Source of the DNA: Lethocerus indicus
Lineage: Eukaryota; Arthropoda; Insecta; Hemiptera; Belostomatidae
Length of the DNA: 64,000 bases
Direction: 5' to 3'
Assembly: GCA_019843655.1 (NCBI GenBank)
Contig: JACDQD010000005.1
Span: forward strand, 28,964,954-29,028,953
The position numbers were made by a program, and so were the translations under genes. The notes beneath the pieces were generated by a model that was not told the origin of the DNA, did no database searches, and saw only the letters and a program-made list of their open reading frames with translations. This document shows, one piece after another, positions 24,645 through 37,502 of the stretch (the first letter of the stretch is position 1; every line of letters begins with the position of its first letter).

Positions 24645-27616
24645 CGCGTCTCAGCTCTAATAAAGAGCGTCCGTTCCTGTGCCGGAAAATAGCGTTTAAT
24701 CTCATCATCTACAGATCAGATAATAATTGTATGAAATTGAATGTCTTTTAGATTCAAGGCTTATTAGAGTGAAGAAGAGGGGGACTCCCTTTTCGAAGGG
24801 TGCCCCCCGCACCGCGACGAAGGGCGCGGGATAAATAGCCGTAACAAGCTGCAACGTTAAATGCTTCCTGCCACGAGTCTTGAAACAATAATACCAGTAA
24901 TAAAGAATAGGTTAAATTATTTCCTTATTGGGCATTAAGAAACCTTTAGATACGATTGCATCAGGTTATTATTCTACTATCCAGAATCAACTAGCATTCC
25001 TCCTACAAACTTGGCACTCCAATTCCGAAAATTGATTTCACTGTTGCTCTGAAGGGCACAGTCCAGCAGAACATCTCAAGAGTTGTTATGTTCCAAACTT
25101 CACCCACACCAATTAATTTTCCATTATAATAATAAAATAATTTGAAAATGAAATAAATTACTTTCAGGAATATACGGAAGGGCGTGTAAAATCATCTATT
25201 TCCCGTTCGTATAAATTAAGTGATTACAGAAATAATGATGTTCAATTTGAACTGTAGGAAAAGTACTGTAACTGAACGTTGTACAGTTGAATCATCTAGT
25301 GGTGAACAACGGTGGCGAAACTCTAATGACGCCGAACCGGTCGGGCAATTCAGTTAATTTCCACACGGCCCGGAATCTTAATTCGACACGAGCGGATTCA
25401 GTAGGCGATTCGATTTTTAAAAAGACACGGGAATCAAAGGGCAGGACGTTGCATTAATGAGGGAGACCGGAGAACACAACCGCCCCCCCCCCTCATCCTG
25501 CTTGGAGGAGCTCCCCGACATAAGGTCAACCCAATAGGCAACGGGCCGGACTCCAAATACCAATCGGGTACGCGGGATAATCAGCCCGTCCTTCCCGGCT
25601 CACTTAATGCCAAGACCGCGCCACGATTATTACTGACCGGAATAAAAATTTATTGTAATTACCCCCACGAGAGTTAGACTCCGCGTTTCTCGGCAAATAC
25701 GATAATCATTAGCGAATATCGACTTTATTCTTTTAACCGTTGGGCCGAGATTAATGCGGACACGCTAAGTATCTGAAAGATTAAACACGAGGTATCCCCT
25801 CCTCGATACATCGAATATTCAACCTTTATCCGCAGGTAGAAATTAGACCTTCCTAACAACCTCCCGGGGGAAGACGCTTTTTTCTTTTCTTTTTTTTTGG
25901 AAGACGACGGCGGGACAATAACATATGGAACCCTCTGGGACATTAAAACGCGGTACATTTTAAACTTTTAAACCCGAGACCATCACCAACGAAGCAGGTG
26001 CCGCGCGGTCGACACCTTCGGTGTGTAATCGTTCGTTTACACCTTATATCAATTTTCGAGAGGCGATTAAACAGGTGCACCTATATAAGGGGGTGCCACA
26101 CTTTCGGTACCCTAGTTAGTGACCGGCACGTTGCGTTGGTAAAGTAGAATATTAAACCGCGGTTGGAGATTTTTGGAGTTTTTTTGTATCCTACCGATTC
26201 CTGTAAACACAACCGGGAATATACTCTATTTTCAGAAAGTTAAACATAAATCACTGACCGATATACAGGTATATTATTGTCTGTGTTCAATACTAGGATG
26301 AAATGTAGTAAATCGAATCATGTTGTGATGAATCCTGAAATTGGGATAAAAGAGTTTCCAGCAACTAAGGGCTTTATAGTCTGAATAGTGACATCGCAAA
26401 CTTGTTATTTCTGCAAAGTGGCATACCTTTTTTATTTAACAGAAAGTGTGAAGTTTGAGAAGTCAGTTTCTTCGGGTTTTCCCGGGGACCAAGGGGGATA
26501 ACACTGAGTTAAAGGCACTTAGACTGCCGATAGTTAAATTAGGGAAAAGTGTGTTGAGTAGTGAAGTTGAGGGGTTCTAGTGGGGGACTAGGGGGGATAT
26601 TCCGGGAATGAGAAGGCCGGGCTAATTGCCGCGGACAAATTGCCGCTAATCGTCAGCGGCGGCAGAGGCGAGATCACCCCGACCCGGTAATTAAGACAGC
26701 CCACCGTCTCTTCGGACAGATTAACTACGTAGAGAATACAGAACGCTTTTTATTATATTCGCCGCCGTATATGTCGATACGGGGGGGCGGTGGGGGGAGG
26801 AGGGGTCGTTAAGTCGACGACGCCCCGGCTTCATTAGAAACGGAACCGGTCCCGGTGATATTTTTATAAAAAAGACGAAAATAAAAAAAAACACACGAGA
26901 AGAGGAAAACGTAAAAAGGAAGCTCCGTGTTATGACAGTTCCGGCATGCGCCACACTTCTCAATTAAAAATATAACATATTAAAAGATTCTTCCACTCAA
27001 ATAATTTCGTCCTACTTTATCAAAATCGTCCTTTCGATTACATACGACTATTTGGCGAGAATTAACTGTTTTCTCCTATCAACGATTCACGAGCGTATTT
27101 AATATGAGGCGGTCTAGCGACTCGAACTCTGACCTTTTTATATTCCGATTTCCCGAATCCGCCGGCCTTGTGTTTTACGGGCGGGCCCCGGGGGGAGGAG
27201 TGTCCGGACCTCGGCGAAAAGGAGGCGAAACGGGGGGGGCCGCCCCCCAACACCGACAAAAGGAGACAACAATCGGTGGAATTCTTTTGTCCGGTAAACA
27301 TATAAAAGAGGGGGCTCTGCGACCGCTTATAAATAGTGTTTGACCTTTACCGCGCCGGGTAATTAACGGAGTTCAATTTAAATATATTAATTGCCCGGAG
27401 ACCTATTGACGGCGTCCCGGCGCGACCTTGGCTGCCGCGAAAGGACGCGCAATTACGCGCCCCGGAGCCCGCCGGCGTTTGTTCTCGTTTCGATTAAACG
27501 CTCGACACTGGGAGATTGCACTTCGCCTCCGTCCGCTGGAGGAGGAATATAAATCTGACCCGATAGCCGAGATAAGTCCCAAGCACGGACGACTACTCCC
27601 GAACAATTATACCCGG

Positions 27617-27619
<3 letters not shown>

Positions 27620-27674
<55 letters not shown>
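27620..27674. repeat. (CT)n microsatellite
   Basis: About 54 bp of nearly pure CT lie between unique sequences. It gives an apparent Ser-Leu run in an overlapping frame that I do not consider coding. Confidence 0.97.
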
Positions 27675-27676
<2 letters not shown>

Positions 27677-29265
27677 CCAGTACAATGTAGCCGGGCTGGC
27701 ATCGGCGTTAACATCTGACAGCCGTTTCTTCTCGGCCGATCGTAATACGGGCAATGCCTCACCTCAGTCCGCCTTTCTGTCAAAGCAAAACTAGCAACAT
27801 ACCGGTCTCGTGCTAGACCATCGTGTTAGAAGCGCAGTGACAGTACGATGGCGAGCGCAGGAAACCGGTCTAACGGAAGACCACGGTATTCCAAAACAAG
27901 GGAAATGTTTCTCCCGCGGTTATACACAGGGCAAAATGTCAGTTTGAATACCTCAGAAATTGGGAATTCCGAACTGACAGAAGAATGTTACCAAGTTGTT
28001 GTTTCAGTAAGATATTTTTGTCGATCCACAGTCGTTTAATAGTTTTGTGAGGTATTCAGAGCGTAAAACCCAGATACCTATTAAACGTTAGTGTTCATGA
28101 AAGTGATCTAGCACAAGGTTAACGTAGACCAAATAGAGTTTTCATGTATTCAAGTTTTACGAATTTACTCTTAATAAGAATTATTAATATGGGTGTACGA
28201 TTTCTCACGTGGTCCACTATAGTATACTGTAAAGACATTAGAGAATTGACAGAATTAATTTAAAAATAAGGAGCAAGTTAGATTAATACAAATTATATTG
28301 CTAGATATTACAGGATTTTCGTTATCGGTTTTCCATATGTTGCGGGTTATGTTTTCTTGTACTCGTTCAACTCCTGCCGCGCGATTTGATTCAACGGAAA
28401 AACCCGGTCAAGTATTCAACAGATTTCGCTAGAACAACTAAAATTTATCGCCAATGGGGACCAATAAACAGATGGGGAGTGAGATAATAAAGGCGAACTC
28501 TCTCCCGGTCTATGAATTAAATCGAGAGCCGGGCGCGTAGGTGATAAAATCCGGTACGAAATTCCCCCTTCATCGTCGTAAATAAAAGTGATTTATAATA
28601 AACCGGTTAATGCGTCCATTGGAAAACCTCCGCATACCGGAACTTTATTGGGGACGGTGGTATATACCCATATCGTCGGGTATGACTCACAACCGCGTTG
28701 TTCTGTGCGTGGGCCGGCCAGACCTCAATACAGATCAAAACAGTGCCGTTTCCCATCTACGCTTCCCATTTAACAAATAGCCAGCCGTACGATTTATTTA
28801 CTCATTTCGTTCCGCGCGTAATGTACATAAAACATGTTATCGTCCGAAAAGGCCGGAAGACCGTAATTTGGCTGTTCCATTCAAACGTGTTACAACGCGG
28901 AGAGAGCGATAAGAGCGTTCGAGAAGAAAAACTCCGTTCTTAATCCAACTCGTATTGCTTAAAGTGTTCTAAAAGCATTAGAACAACCTTCATTTTTCGA
29001 TATTAATATGCAATGTTAATTCGAGAACATTATATGACGGAACATTGAAATCAAGAAGGCTCAGTTTCTACTTCAAATTCAAGAATGTCCGCGTCCAAAA
29101 AAAAAGAAGAATCAAAATTACTAAGTACAGTACTAAAGATTTTGTACTAATGCTGAAGTCGAGACCCGTTATGAAATAATACCGCAAAAAAACTTGAAAA
29201 AAATTGTCGATTATCCGAAATGATGTTGAAGTCTGGGGCAGTTTTTAATAACAGACGTATCCGTG

Positions 29266-29309
29266 GGACCGATAACTGGAAGGTGTTACCAGACCAGTTG
29301 CGTCGGCCC
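29266..29309 (+). other. compact multi-part hairpin
   Basis: From outside in, GG pairs with CC, then (across an A/C mismatch) CCGA with TCGG, T with G and AACTGG with CCAGTT. A small internal loop separates these from GGT/ACC with a GTT apical loop. The 3' side has a 2-nt bulge (CG). About 16 bp form in 44 nt. It is shorter than most animal microRNA precursors and could be a structured RNA element or chance. Confidence 0.4.
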
Positions 29310-29464
29310 GGCTAAAAATTAATTACAGTTAATCGTCAGCCCATTACACCGCTAGCCGCGATTATCTCTATACTAGGGAGGCCGCAATATACCTAGAAAT
29401 GTCGTATAATTAAGGAAATCGTTCATAATATAAGCATTCGTGTTATGCGTTAATTGCGCTCGCC

Positions 29465-29466
<2 letters not shown>

Positions 29467-29518
<52 letters not shown>

Positions 29519-29528
29519 GGGAGAGAGA
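29467..29528. repeat. (GA)n microsatellite
   Basis: About 45 bp of GA are followed by GGGAGGGTGG and a further short GA run. Confidence 0.97.
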
Positions 29529-30064
29529 TCCTGTTAGACGGGATTTTATACTTCTTCGATTTGCTTTTAGCGCGCGAGCCCCGCGTTCAAAAAGAAACGG
29601 AAACGTAATGCGGAATGACGATTTCAAATTGATATTAGACGTATTTCAAATCGAAACCGCAATTAGACCTCGATGACCGTGATACTAATGTGACTACATA
29701 ATCGTCGGGAGGGTCGTTTTTTCGAATTTAGGAGGAAATCAAATTTTGTCCAATCCGAAGGAAGATTGAATTCGAGGTATTCGTTTGCTCGGAAGCCGCC
29801 AAAAATTCGGTACTTACGGTAAAAGTTACTGTCGGATTAGGGCATTAAAAACACGTTCTGGAGCGGAAGGGTCGGTGGGGTCACGTCATTTGGGATCATA
29901 TCATCCTGATTGGAGGACACACTGTTCGAGCACCCGAACAGAAGAGTGAGACACACATGTTCAGGACTAATGTGAACGCCGAAGTCGTAGTTTCGATTAC
30001 ACATTAGTGGCCACTGTGCGCTCTTTTATAATTGTCGGTAATTGGTTTGAAAAGGTGGACAAAC

Positions 30065-30110
30065 AGGGGCCGGAGGTGGGGGTGTCGTCTGGCGGGGGCG
30101 GCGGGGGCGC
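30065..30110 (+). other. G-quadruplex-type G-rich block
   Basis: GGGG, GGTGGGGG, GGCGGGGGCGG and GGGGGCG runs cluster within about 45 bp. They sit inside the open frame at 30007-30609, where they yield a poly-Gly stretch. That argues that the frame is a by-product of base composition. Confidence 0.5.
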
Positions 30111-33100
30111 TATTGTCCCCAGCCGGGTCTTCTTGACCCCTTTTGTACGCCCGATTACCGGCCACAATGGCTTTCGGCCGCCCGCTCCGCTCTCAACCGG
30201 TCCACAGGTGCATCACTTCTCACTATCTCTTCAACAGAAATACCCTGTTAATCCGGACAGCCAAAAATTCGCAATCTACAGCCAAAACCGTTTTGGTTTT
30301 AGTATTCTAGTCTCGCGAGTGAATAATAAGAAGAAAAGTAATAAACCCTCCCGGTTACATGTTACAGCGCTTTCTCCTCTGGATCCGAAGGAGCGGTACG
30401 ACACATCGAGAGCGGCCGGTAAACCGGGGCGTCGGCCGCCAAGTTCACGGCACTTTATGAGCGCCGGGCCGAGAGCGACGGAGAGAACGGGAGACGGGAG
30501 AAGCGGGCGGCGAGAGAGAAGAGAGTCGGATATTCTAATGGGAGAGGAGAAACCAGTCCCCGGAGGTTGGCCGGTGCGGCAAGGGTGGACGGGGGGCAGC
30601 GCGGGATGAATCATTCCCTCCGAGTGACCCGAGAGCCTTCCGAGACGTTCATTAGGTCCTCCTTCCTTCTCTTTCTTTTTTTTTCTTTATTATTTCCCGC
30701 TACCGACTTTCTCCGACGTTCGGAATCGCGCGGCAGCCCCGCCGAATTAAGCCGAGTTGTGAGAATGTAAACTCTGCCCGTTTTCTGGGGGCGATTCGAG
30801 GCGACAGCGGTTCTCGGTTTCAAATAACGGAGATAAATAAAAGGCTAATAAAGCCTAGTGAAAGGACCTGATGATTACCGGCGCTTGAAGACGGGATGAT
30901 ACGGCGTTAAGTGTGTCTAGCCTGCAAATCATTTGCCACTGCGGGTATACGAGTTGGAATAAATATGAGGTCGTCCAAGATTTTACAGGTTAATTTTCGG
31001 GTAAATAAAGAGCTACGTAGTGAACCCGGGCTCCAGTTACATCCCTCAATACATACCGAAATAAAACGCGGTAAAACTAGGCTAGATTAGAATTAGAAAT
31101 CGGAATTAACGAGCGGTCATAGGTGAAAGTCTAGGACACGACAAGTTAATCCGACTGTAAATTAAAACCAGTTTTATATTTTGAACTTGTCCAGTACAGA
31201 ATTAAAAGACTTTTCGATATTTTCAACCTGCGTCCAATCCCCCCATGGCTAATTCTATTAACCGCGACCGCCGTACGGGGGGAGTCAATGGCGGCAATTA
31301 GATATTCCTGCCCGACTTTCACTTCTCCATCCATTAAATAAGACCCGCTGGATGTTTTTTTTGTAGAAAAAAATGCCAAACTGGCTCCGCTTTGAAATTT
31401 ATTTGACTTACTGTTTGGGAAATGCAATATTATTACATCTTCACTTCGACGCAGTATAACTACGAATGAATGCGAAATTATGTGTTTTTTTTTGTGGGAC
31501 CGGTTCTGTGGTAAGAAGTACGCGTACGCAATAATAAAGATATTACTGTAGGAAACTAAAGAAAATAGGCAGTAGGGATGAATGTAGTACTATGTTCTGG
31601 ATTCTTGCTTGTAAAAATGTGTTAAAACTGTGTGAAGATTATAAATTAGATTCTGTTTAGTGAAGTAAATTCGTGTCTACTAAGGCGGGACAACTTAGAG
31701 TCGTCGGTCCTCTCAGCGTTCTCTTCGTCACGGGCGGTCGTCCGTGAGGTCGGGCACGCATTTCAGACCAACTATTAGCCCCCCAATTCGAGCCCGGTTT
31801 CCTTTTTTTTTTACTTTATTCTCCTCGAAGTTGTCGATAAACGAAACTTTTACTTAAACGAATGTAGGCTGGACATCGGGTGGAGAGAGAGATGGGTGTT
31901 GGGCGATAGGGCGGCGGCCTTCGGGCCTTAAGTCGCTTCTCTTGTTCTTAATTTGTATCCGGAGAGTTTTAGAGCTCTGAGCGGCCCCTAAACCAGATTA
32001 ATATGATAATAGGCCTCACCACCTTTTTGTTTTTATTTCCAACAAACGGCCCCGTCTTCGGCTAAACAACTGAACTTTATTTCGGTTTTCACATCTTGCA
32101 CATTAGAATGCGCCATTCTTCAAGGTTTATATTTCTAGATCTTAAATAATTTATACAAATCCACGCCAGTTATAAGTACAAACTCAATGAAATACACATG
32201 GAATGCGCGCTAATCATTTTTCATGAAAAACTGGAGGATTTCAGTCTTCAATCGCGTAATTTGTGAATATTATAATAACACATTTATTATAACTTTTATT
32301 TTAAAACATGTGTCCTGCAAGGGTACAATACTAAATATTGTAGTTGGTGCAGAGATGATGGAATGAAACCCGCATGGTTCGTATAACCGAACGCGTCTAC
32401 GATAATATCATTCGTCACAATTAAAACGATGAATCTCAAAGGACTGCATCATAAATCAGAGTGGTAATCGACTCTTGGAGCTGATTTAATGGGGACTCCG
32501 GTTTTGTCAACAATACGACCAGTCACAAATTCAAAACGAGTAATAGAATATTCTAGAGCTCGGAAAATTTGCAGTCGGCCCTGGAATCACTTCAAGGAAA
32601 AGCATCCTTCGATGAGGGAAATGAGACAAATTGGAATTGTGAATTACTTTAGTATAACCCTCAAATATTTCCAATAACATATAATAAGTTCTTATCACAC
32701 AAGGGAAGTCATCAATGAAAATGAATGATTCATACCGTGCAACAGCAAACGGCATCATACGCATGAGCATGTCAGATTGATTATGTCCGTTCAGAGGAAT
32801 ATGTCAGTTTCAATATGTGACAACATATGAAAGAAGGAAAGGAGATTCACAAGACGAAACCGGACGCAAGGAAATCTTACAACACATAATTATTAAGAAA
32901 AGCTCGCTATCTGCCCACACTCCGTTGGCAATTACAATAAATATTTTCGCCAACTGTTCCAGTCACAATCAAGATAAATGAACGCTTAAAGGCGCATAAT
33001 GAAAAGTGACATGTTACCCTGTAGACTAATATAAGGGACAACAAACAAGGGGGGAGGATATAAATTCCGATTTCCAGATGATGATACACATGGTTATGTA

Positions 33101-34507
33101 TAAGTTGTGCCAGTATTATAATGGTATAATTGGTATATAAAAATATTAATAATATTAACAATCGGTTCATCATAAGGCCGTCATAAATCCAGCCAACCAG
33201 GATGGGGGAAACGCCGAAGGGGTTTGATGACTTGGACGTATCCTCTTAGGGGCGGGCGATCGGGCCACTGAATTATTGTGGGAACCTGGAGGACACGAGG
33301 TTTCTTGTAACCCCTGGAAGCGGAGAAAGTTGACCGCCGCCAGCGGTCGGACCCAATTGAGAATCCGATCTATGGAAATCGCAAATGAAAGTAGCCGGCT
33401 TTTGCAACGATTTAGAGTCGCCCCGACCCCCTCATTTTACAATAATTTTACGACTCGAAAAGCCCCGTCGCCGGGCCATTGCTCCGGGGGGTCCCGACCT
33501 TTCTAGTCACGGCCGGAAAACTCGCAACGGACATTTTTTTTTATATTTCCCGTATTATAAATAAATCCACGGCAAACGGGACGTGACGCGATATCATATA
33601 TACGAACCTATTCATAGCACATTCATTCACAGGTATATACGAAGACATTTTTTTCACTTAATAACTGATTAGAGGAGACAATTTCATGTCACCATATTAT
33701 ATCAGTAATTTTTACTCATATTTAAAGCATTTTTGATACCAAGTTTTGCATTTATGGTAATAGAAAACATTTTAGATATCTTTTGCTACAGCGAATTCGG
33801 TTTTTTGACCCAATCGTCAGACGTCATTGAATTAAATAAAGCACTATGAGGTATCGCAATCGATCCATTATTATATGACATCGTACAATATTCTAGACCT
33901 GAGCAGTTCTAGAAGTGCTCTCTATGTCTACTTCTATACCCGGGTGTGGACTGTAATTAGAAGAGATTAACACCCGGTAAGGCTCTACAGTGTGACAGGA
34001 AGATGTCTTGTGTCCGGGCACGTCATTAGCGCCCCCAATCAATTGGAGACCGGAGAGACGGGAGAGTTCATTAAAGGAGGCTGTGGTCCACCGTCGTTGA
34101 AGATAATGCCTTCGATCGGACACGGCGAACGCCCCGCGGGCATTTTCCCACGCGGCTCGACGCCCGGACGGTGTTGCTGAAACAAACCCAGTGACAAAAA
34201 CCGCACCGAGACAGAGAACCCCGTATCGTCGACCCCCGAAGGTCGGTTGTCATAACAACTTGACCGATTGCCAACTAGACACAGTCTATTTCGCAGTACA
34301 TCTTAAAAAAACCGACTGGAGCGCGAAGATTGTGGACGCTAAAAGATCAAAACTTAAGCTCCCATATTAAACTAGTAGTAAATCCGGATAAAGACGACAA
34401 TTTACAGTCGTCACAATTAAGAAAGAAATTCGGTATTTGATTTCACTATAGTCTATTAACTATAATTCATAAAAATCTCCAAATTATATACCAAAAACTG
34501 AAATTGT

Positions 34508-34527
34508 GAAAACTCCCGGGAGTTTTC
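34508..34527. promoter_or_regulatory. 20-bp perfect palindrome, kappaB-like
   Basis: GAAAACTCCCGGGAGTTTTC is a perfect palindrome. Each half, read from the centre as GGGAGTTTTC, resembles the GGGRNWYYCC-type sites bound by Rel/NF-kappaB proteins, here head to head. The palindrome is directly visible; protein binding is inference. No immune or other gene is recognised nearby. Confidence 0.35.
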
Positions 34528-36224
34528 CCAATCGAGAATTCGGCGGACAGCCCGCCGCCGGTGTTGTCGCCGTGAAATGAAAATAATATTTCTGAAAATT
34601 TGCAAACCGCTTTTATGAAAAACACGTAACAAATCTAATTTCACTATACTATTGCGTAGCGGGCCACGCTCTAATCGACCGGGCAAATTCAATTAGCGTA
34701 ATGCCTCGGCCGTGTATTTTCTCGGACCGGCTACCGCCGGGCGTACGCAATCGCATTATGAAACACGACCAATGAGTTAGATCCACGATCGATGACGAAG
34801 GCTGTAAATATTATATACGATTGAGGTATTTTATTACAATAATTAAGTGAATAATAAAAATACAATATAAAAGTACAGGGCTTTATACAACCGACAGAAC
34901 CTAACTAGTTTTAATTCAGGTTATTGGATATGTTAGGGTTTTGCCTAATACGAAACACTGAGTGATTCTGTGCATATTCCATGTTATATTTATATTTTTA
35001 TTTGTACTATTATTAGCGATATTAATTTTTTGTTCTCAGGAGAGAAGAAGGAGATTGACATCTCCAAGATATTAATCGGGTAATATGAAAGCCCTCCCGC
35101 CCCCCCCATTCCAGGAATGAACCATAAGTCTGGAGATGGAACAACAATAGAGACCAGTGATTGGCTGTGAAATCCCCGGGGGCTCGTGTCGGCCAGAGGA
35201 GGCGGTAGGTAAGAGAGGGAGAGAAGGAGAAATTGTAGAAGACTGAAGAGGAAGCGAGACAGAGTGGATGAGAGAATGGAAGGGGAGAAGAAAATCAGGT
35301 GTAAAGCAACAAAAGACCGGCCAGAAAATGTGGAACTGCCGTCTTCGCCGTGGATTAATGACCTTCGCTGTATTGTTCCTTTTAATTCATTTCCCACGAA
35401 AAGTGAGGCCTTCCCGGCCCCGCTACAGCGCAACACTAAATAAAGCGTGGACAATGCGAACGGCGTGGAAATATGAAGCAAAGACGGAGGAGATTGCCGT
35501 AGAACGGGTATTACGGTTTATATAGAGCCCCGGGCCGCGGCTAAAGAGGGCCCTCGCCTGTAATAACCGACACCGGAAAACTTCAAATGAATATAATCAT
35601 TCCGACCGTAGACGTTCGGGTCTAGAAATGTAGCATAGTGTTGAGATAATATGAAAGCCGAAATATCTCGTTAGTCTCTTGTGATTTAAAATAGAACTAA
35701 ATTAATTTTCCTTCATTCTATTTGGAACAGACCAGAACTCAAATTGTCCCACTAAAAGAATCAGCGATGCCAAATAAACTTAATTATAATTACCACATCA
35801 GTTACCTATAGGTATAGAACGGAATCGGGTAACAAGAGAACAGAGCAAATTGGAGAATATTAGGTTTCTGTTTGGAAGACTTTGATTTAAGCGTCGCCAA
35901 AGTCTGTTGATAGTGTTCCCCCGAACCGGGGGAGATTGTCATCGAGAGGGGAGACGTTTACGAGCTTAAGTCTCTTCTCTGTTAAAGGAAAGCAATAAAA
36001 GACCAACGTCTACGAAGCCCATTGTACAATTAGCTAATGAGAGAGAGAGAGGGAGGGAGTCGGTGTTTACTGCAGGAGGGAGAGGCTCCAACAAAAGGGA
36101 TGCAGGGGTGGGGAGACGGCTGGCATAAACATGCCAACACCGGGGTTAATTTACTATTTAGCAATTAATACGGGGGACTAAAGTAGGGTCGCGACCCCTA
36201 ACTCGAGCAAATCATATTTAACGA

Positions 36225-36236
36225 CGCCTGCAGGCG
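36225..36236. repeat. 12-bp palindrome near a second palindrome
   Basis: CGCCTGCAGGCG lies 27 bp after GGGTCGCGACCC (36186-36197). Both are perfect 12-bp palindromes in the same GC-rich patch. Confidence 0.4.
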
Positions 36237-37190
36237 GGGGCGACCCACGGCCAGGTGTAAAAATCCCGACCGACGAGAGAGAGCGGAAATGAGCAGCTCG
36301 TAAACCGGTTATTTTAAGCGGCGACTAATTAGAGACGTTCCTTTATTTTCTGACCAACGTCACTCTCAACATTAGATTAACTCTCTGCCTTTGTTGTTAT
36401 CTCGGATACTTTATATAGCGTGAGTAGTTAACTTGTCCCCGGGCAACGGTTTTAGCCCATGTGATTTAGTTGGGAGCATTGAACGTATTTCAATGTCCTA
36501 ATTCGATATTTCTATGGAACTAAATTGAATTTCGAAAGGCGGGACGACAGAATATTTTCTGTATCTAATCTCATATAGAATTCCAGAATATGGAGAAATT
36601 GATCCAAGTGGCGTACGCCGTCCATTCCTGTTTTCAACGGAGAGGGCGCTGGGTGTGAATGAGTCCGCCTCTTTCACCTACCATCGGTCACCGGTTTCAA
36701 AGGGCTGCTTTGCATTGAGAAATAAAAATCATTGGCGATAATTAGATCTGGCATTAGAAAGACGTAGTGGGGCCATAAATCAAACGTTCTCGAACGGTGA
36801 ATGGTCAAAGGGAAGGAAAGAGAGAGAGGGGAGAGAACCCGAGTTCTCGTCCATCGTTGCGCATATAAGGCGAACCCTCATTAAAGCATTAGCTGGAAGA
36901 TACCGAGCCTAGAAATTCATATTATATCGTGACGCCCATAAGGAAACCGAGACATTTGAAGTACGACCAGTGCGTTTAATAATACTTACAGGCAAGGAAC
37001 GATTCCATCAATAACAGGGTCGTGGAATACCGGGATAAAGTAATTTAATGGAAATTTGAATCGGCGCTTACTTCCAGGATCCTTTCAGAAACAGTAGATA
37101 AAAGTAAACTATATAACTCCGTTTTTTATTTAGGCGTTATATATAGTCATTTTCCGTTCTGCTGCCTTAGATTTCAACGGACCGACAGTC

Positions 37191-37502
37191 ACACTGACCG
37201 AATCTGTTTTAGAACGGAGGAGCAATTTGAGCGGCTCCAATTCGGAATTGAATCAATCGGGCAATTCAATTACAAAAGGAAAATGTAGGGACGAGTTGCG
37301 CCATTTTAACAGCGCCTTGGCGAATGGCCCACTCGGAAAATCGTACAGTCCTTAAAGCGTGTACGAAAGTGTCGGAAAGTGTGCTGTCCGGCTCTTTGGA
37401 CTGGAGTTAGTTAAGAACAGTTAGCGCAACGCTCTTTGCCTTGGTCCTTGGCGGAGATTTTCGTAATGAGACTCCGGCCACTTCGACACTTTCGGTCAGT
37501 GT
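37191..37502. repeat. inverted-repeat cluster
   Basis: ACACTGACCGAA (37191-37202) is exactly inverted at 37491-37502. The overlapping CGACACTTTCG (37484-37494) is exactly inverted as CGAAAGTGTCG at 37364-37374. One right arm can therefore pair with either of two left arms. It could be a decayed foldback or miniature element, or a conserved set of binding sites. Confidence 0.4.

Larger units (their letters stand above)
23557..29466. other. gene-less unique sequence
   Basis: No gene is recognised. About 23.9-26.6 kb is relatively AT-rich with GC patches. Structures include a hairpin with 8-bp arms at 23983-24017, an 18-bp palindrome at 24627-24644, a 10-C run at 25483-25492, a CT tract at 27620-27674, a 21-nt inverted repeat at 28965-28985 (TGTTCTAA/TTAGAACA) and a compact hairpin at 29266-29309. 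Confidence 0.6.

Noticed and set aside
30007..30609. 200-codon plus-strand open frame, the longest in the window
   Set aside because: It begins with GTG, is rich in Gly, Arg, Ser and Pro over G-rich DNA, and shows no domain or conserved motif. GC-rich DNA produces such frames by chance.
33014..33036. TACCCTGTAGA, identical to the first 11 bases of miR-10
   Set aside because: The following bases differ from miR-10, and the downstream sequence does not form a convincing precursor stem.
34990..35481. 163-codon minus-strand frame rich in Leu and Ser
   Set aside because: It overlies a purine-rich tract on the plus strand that yields the Ser/Leu run. No family is recognised.
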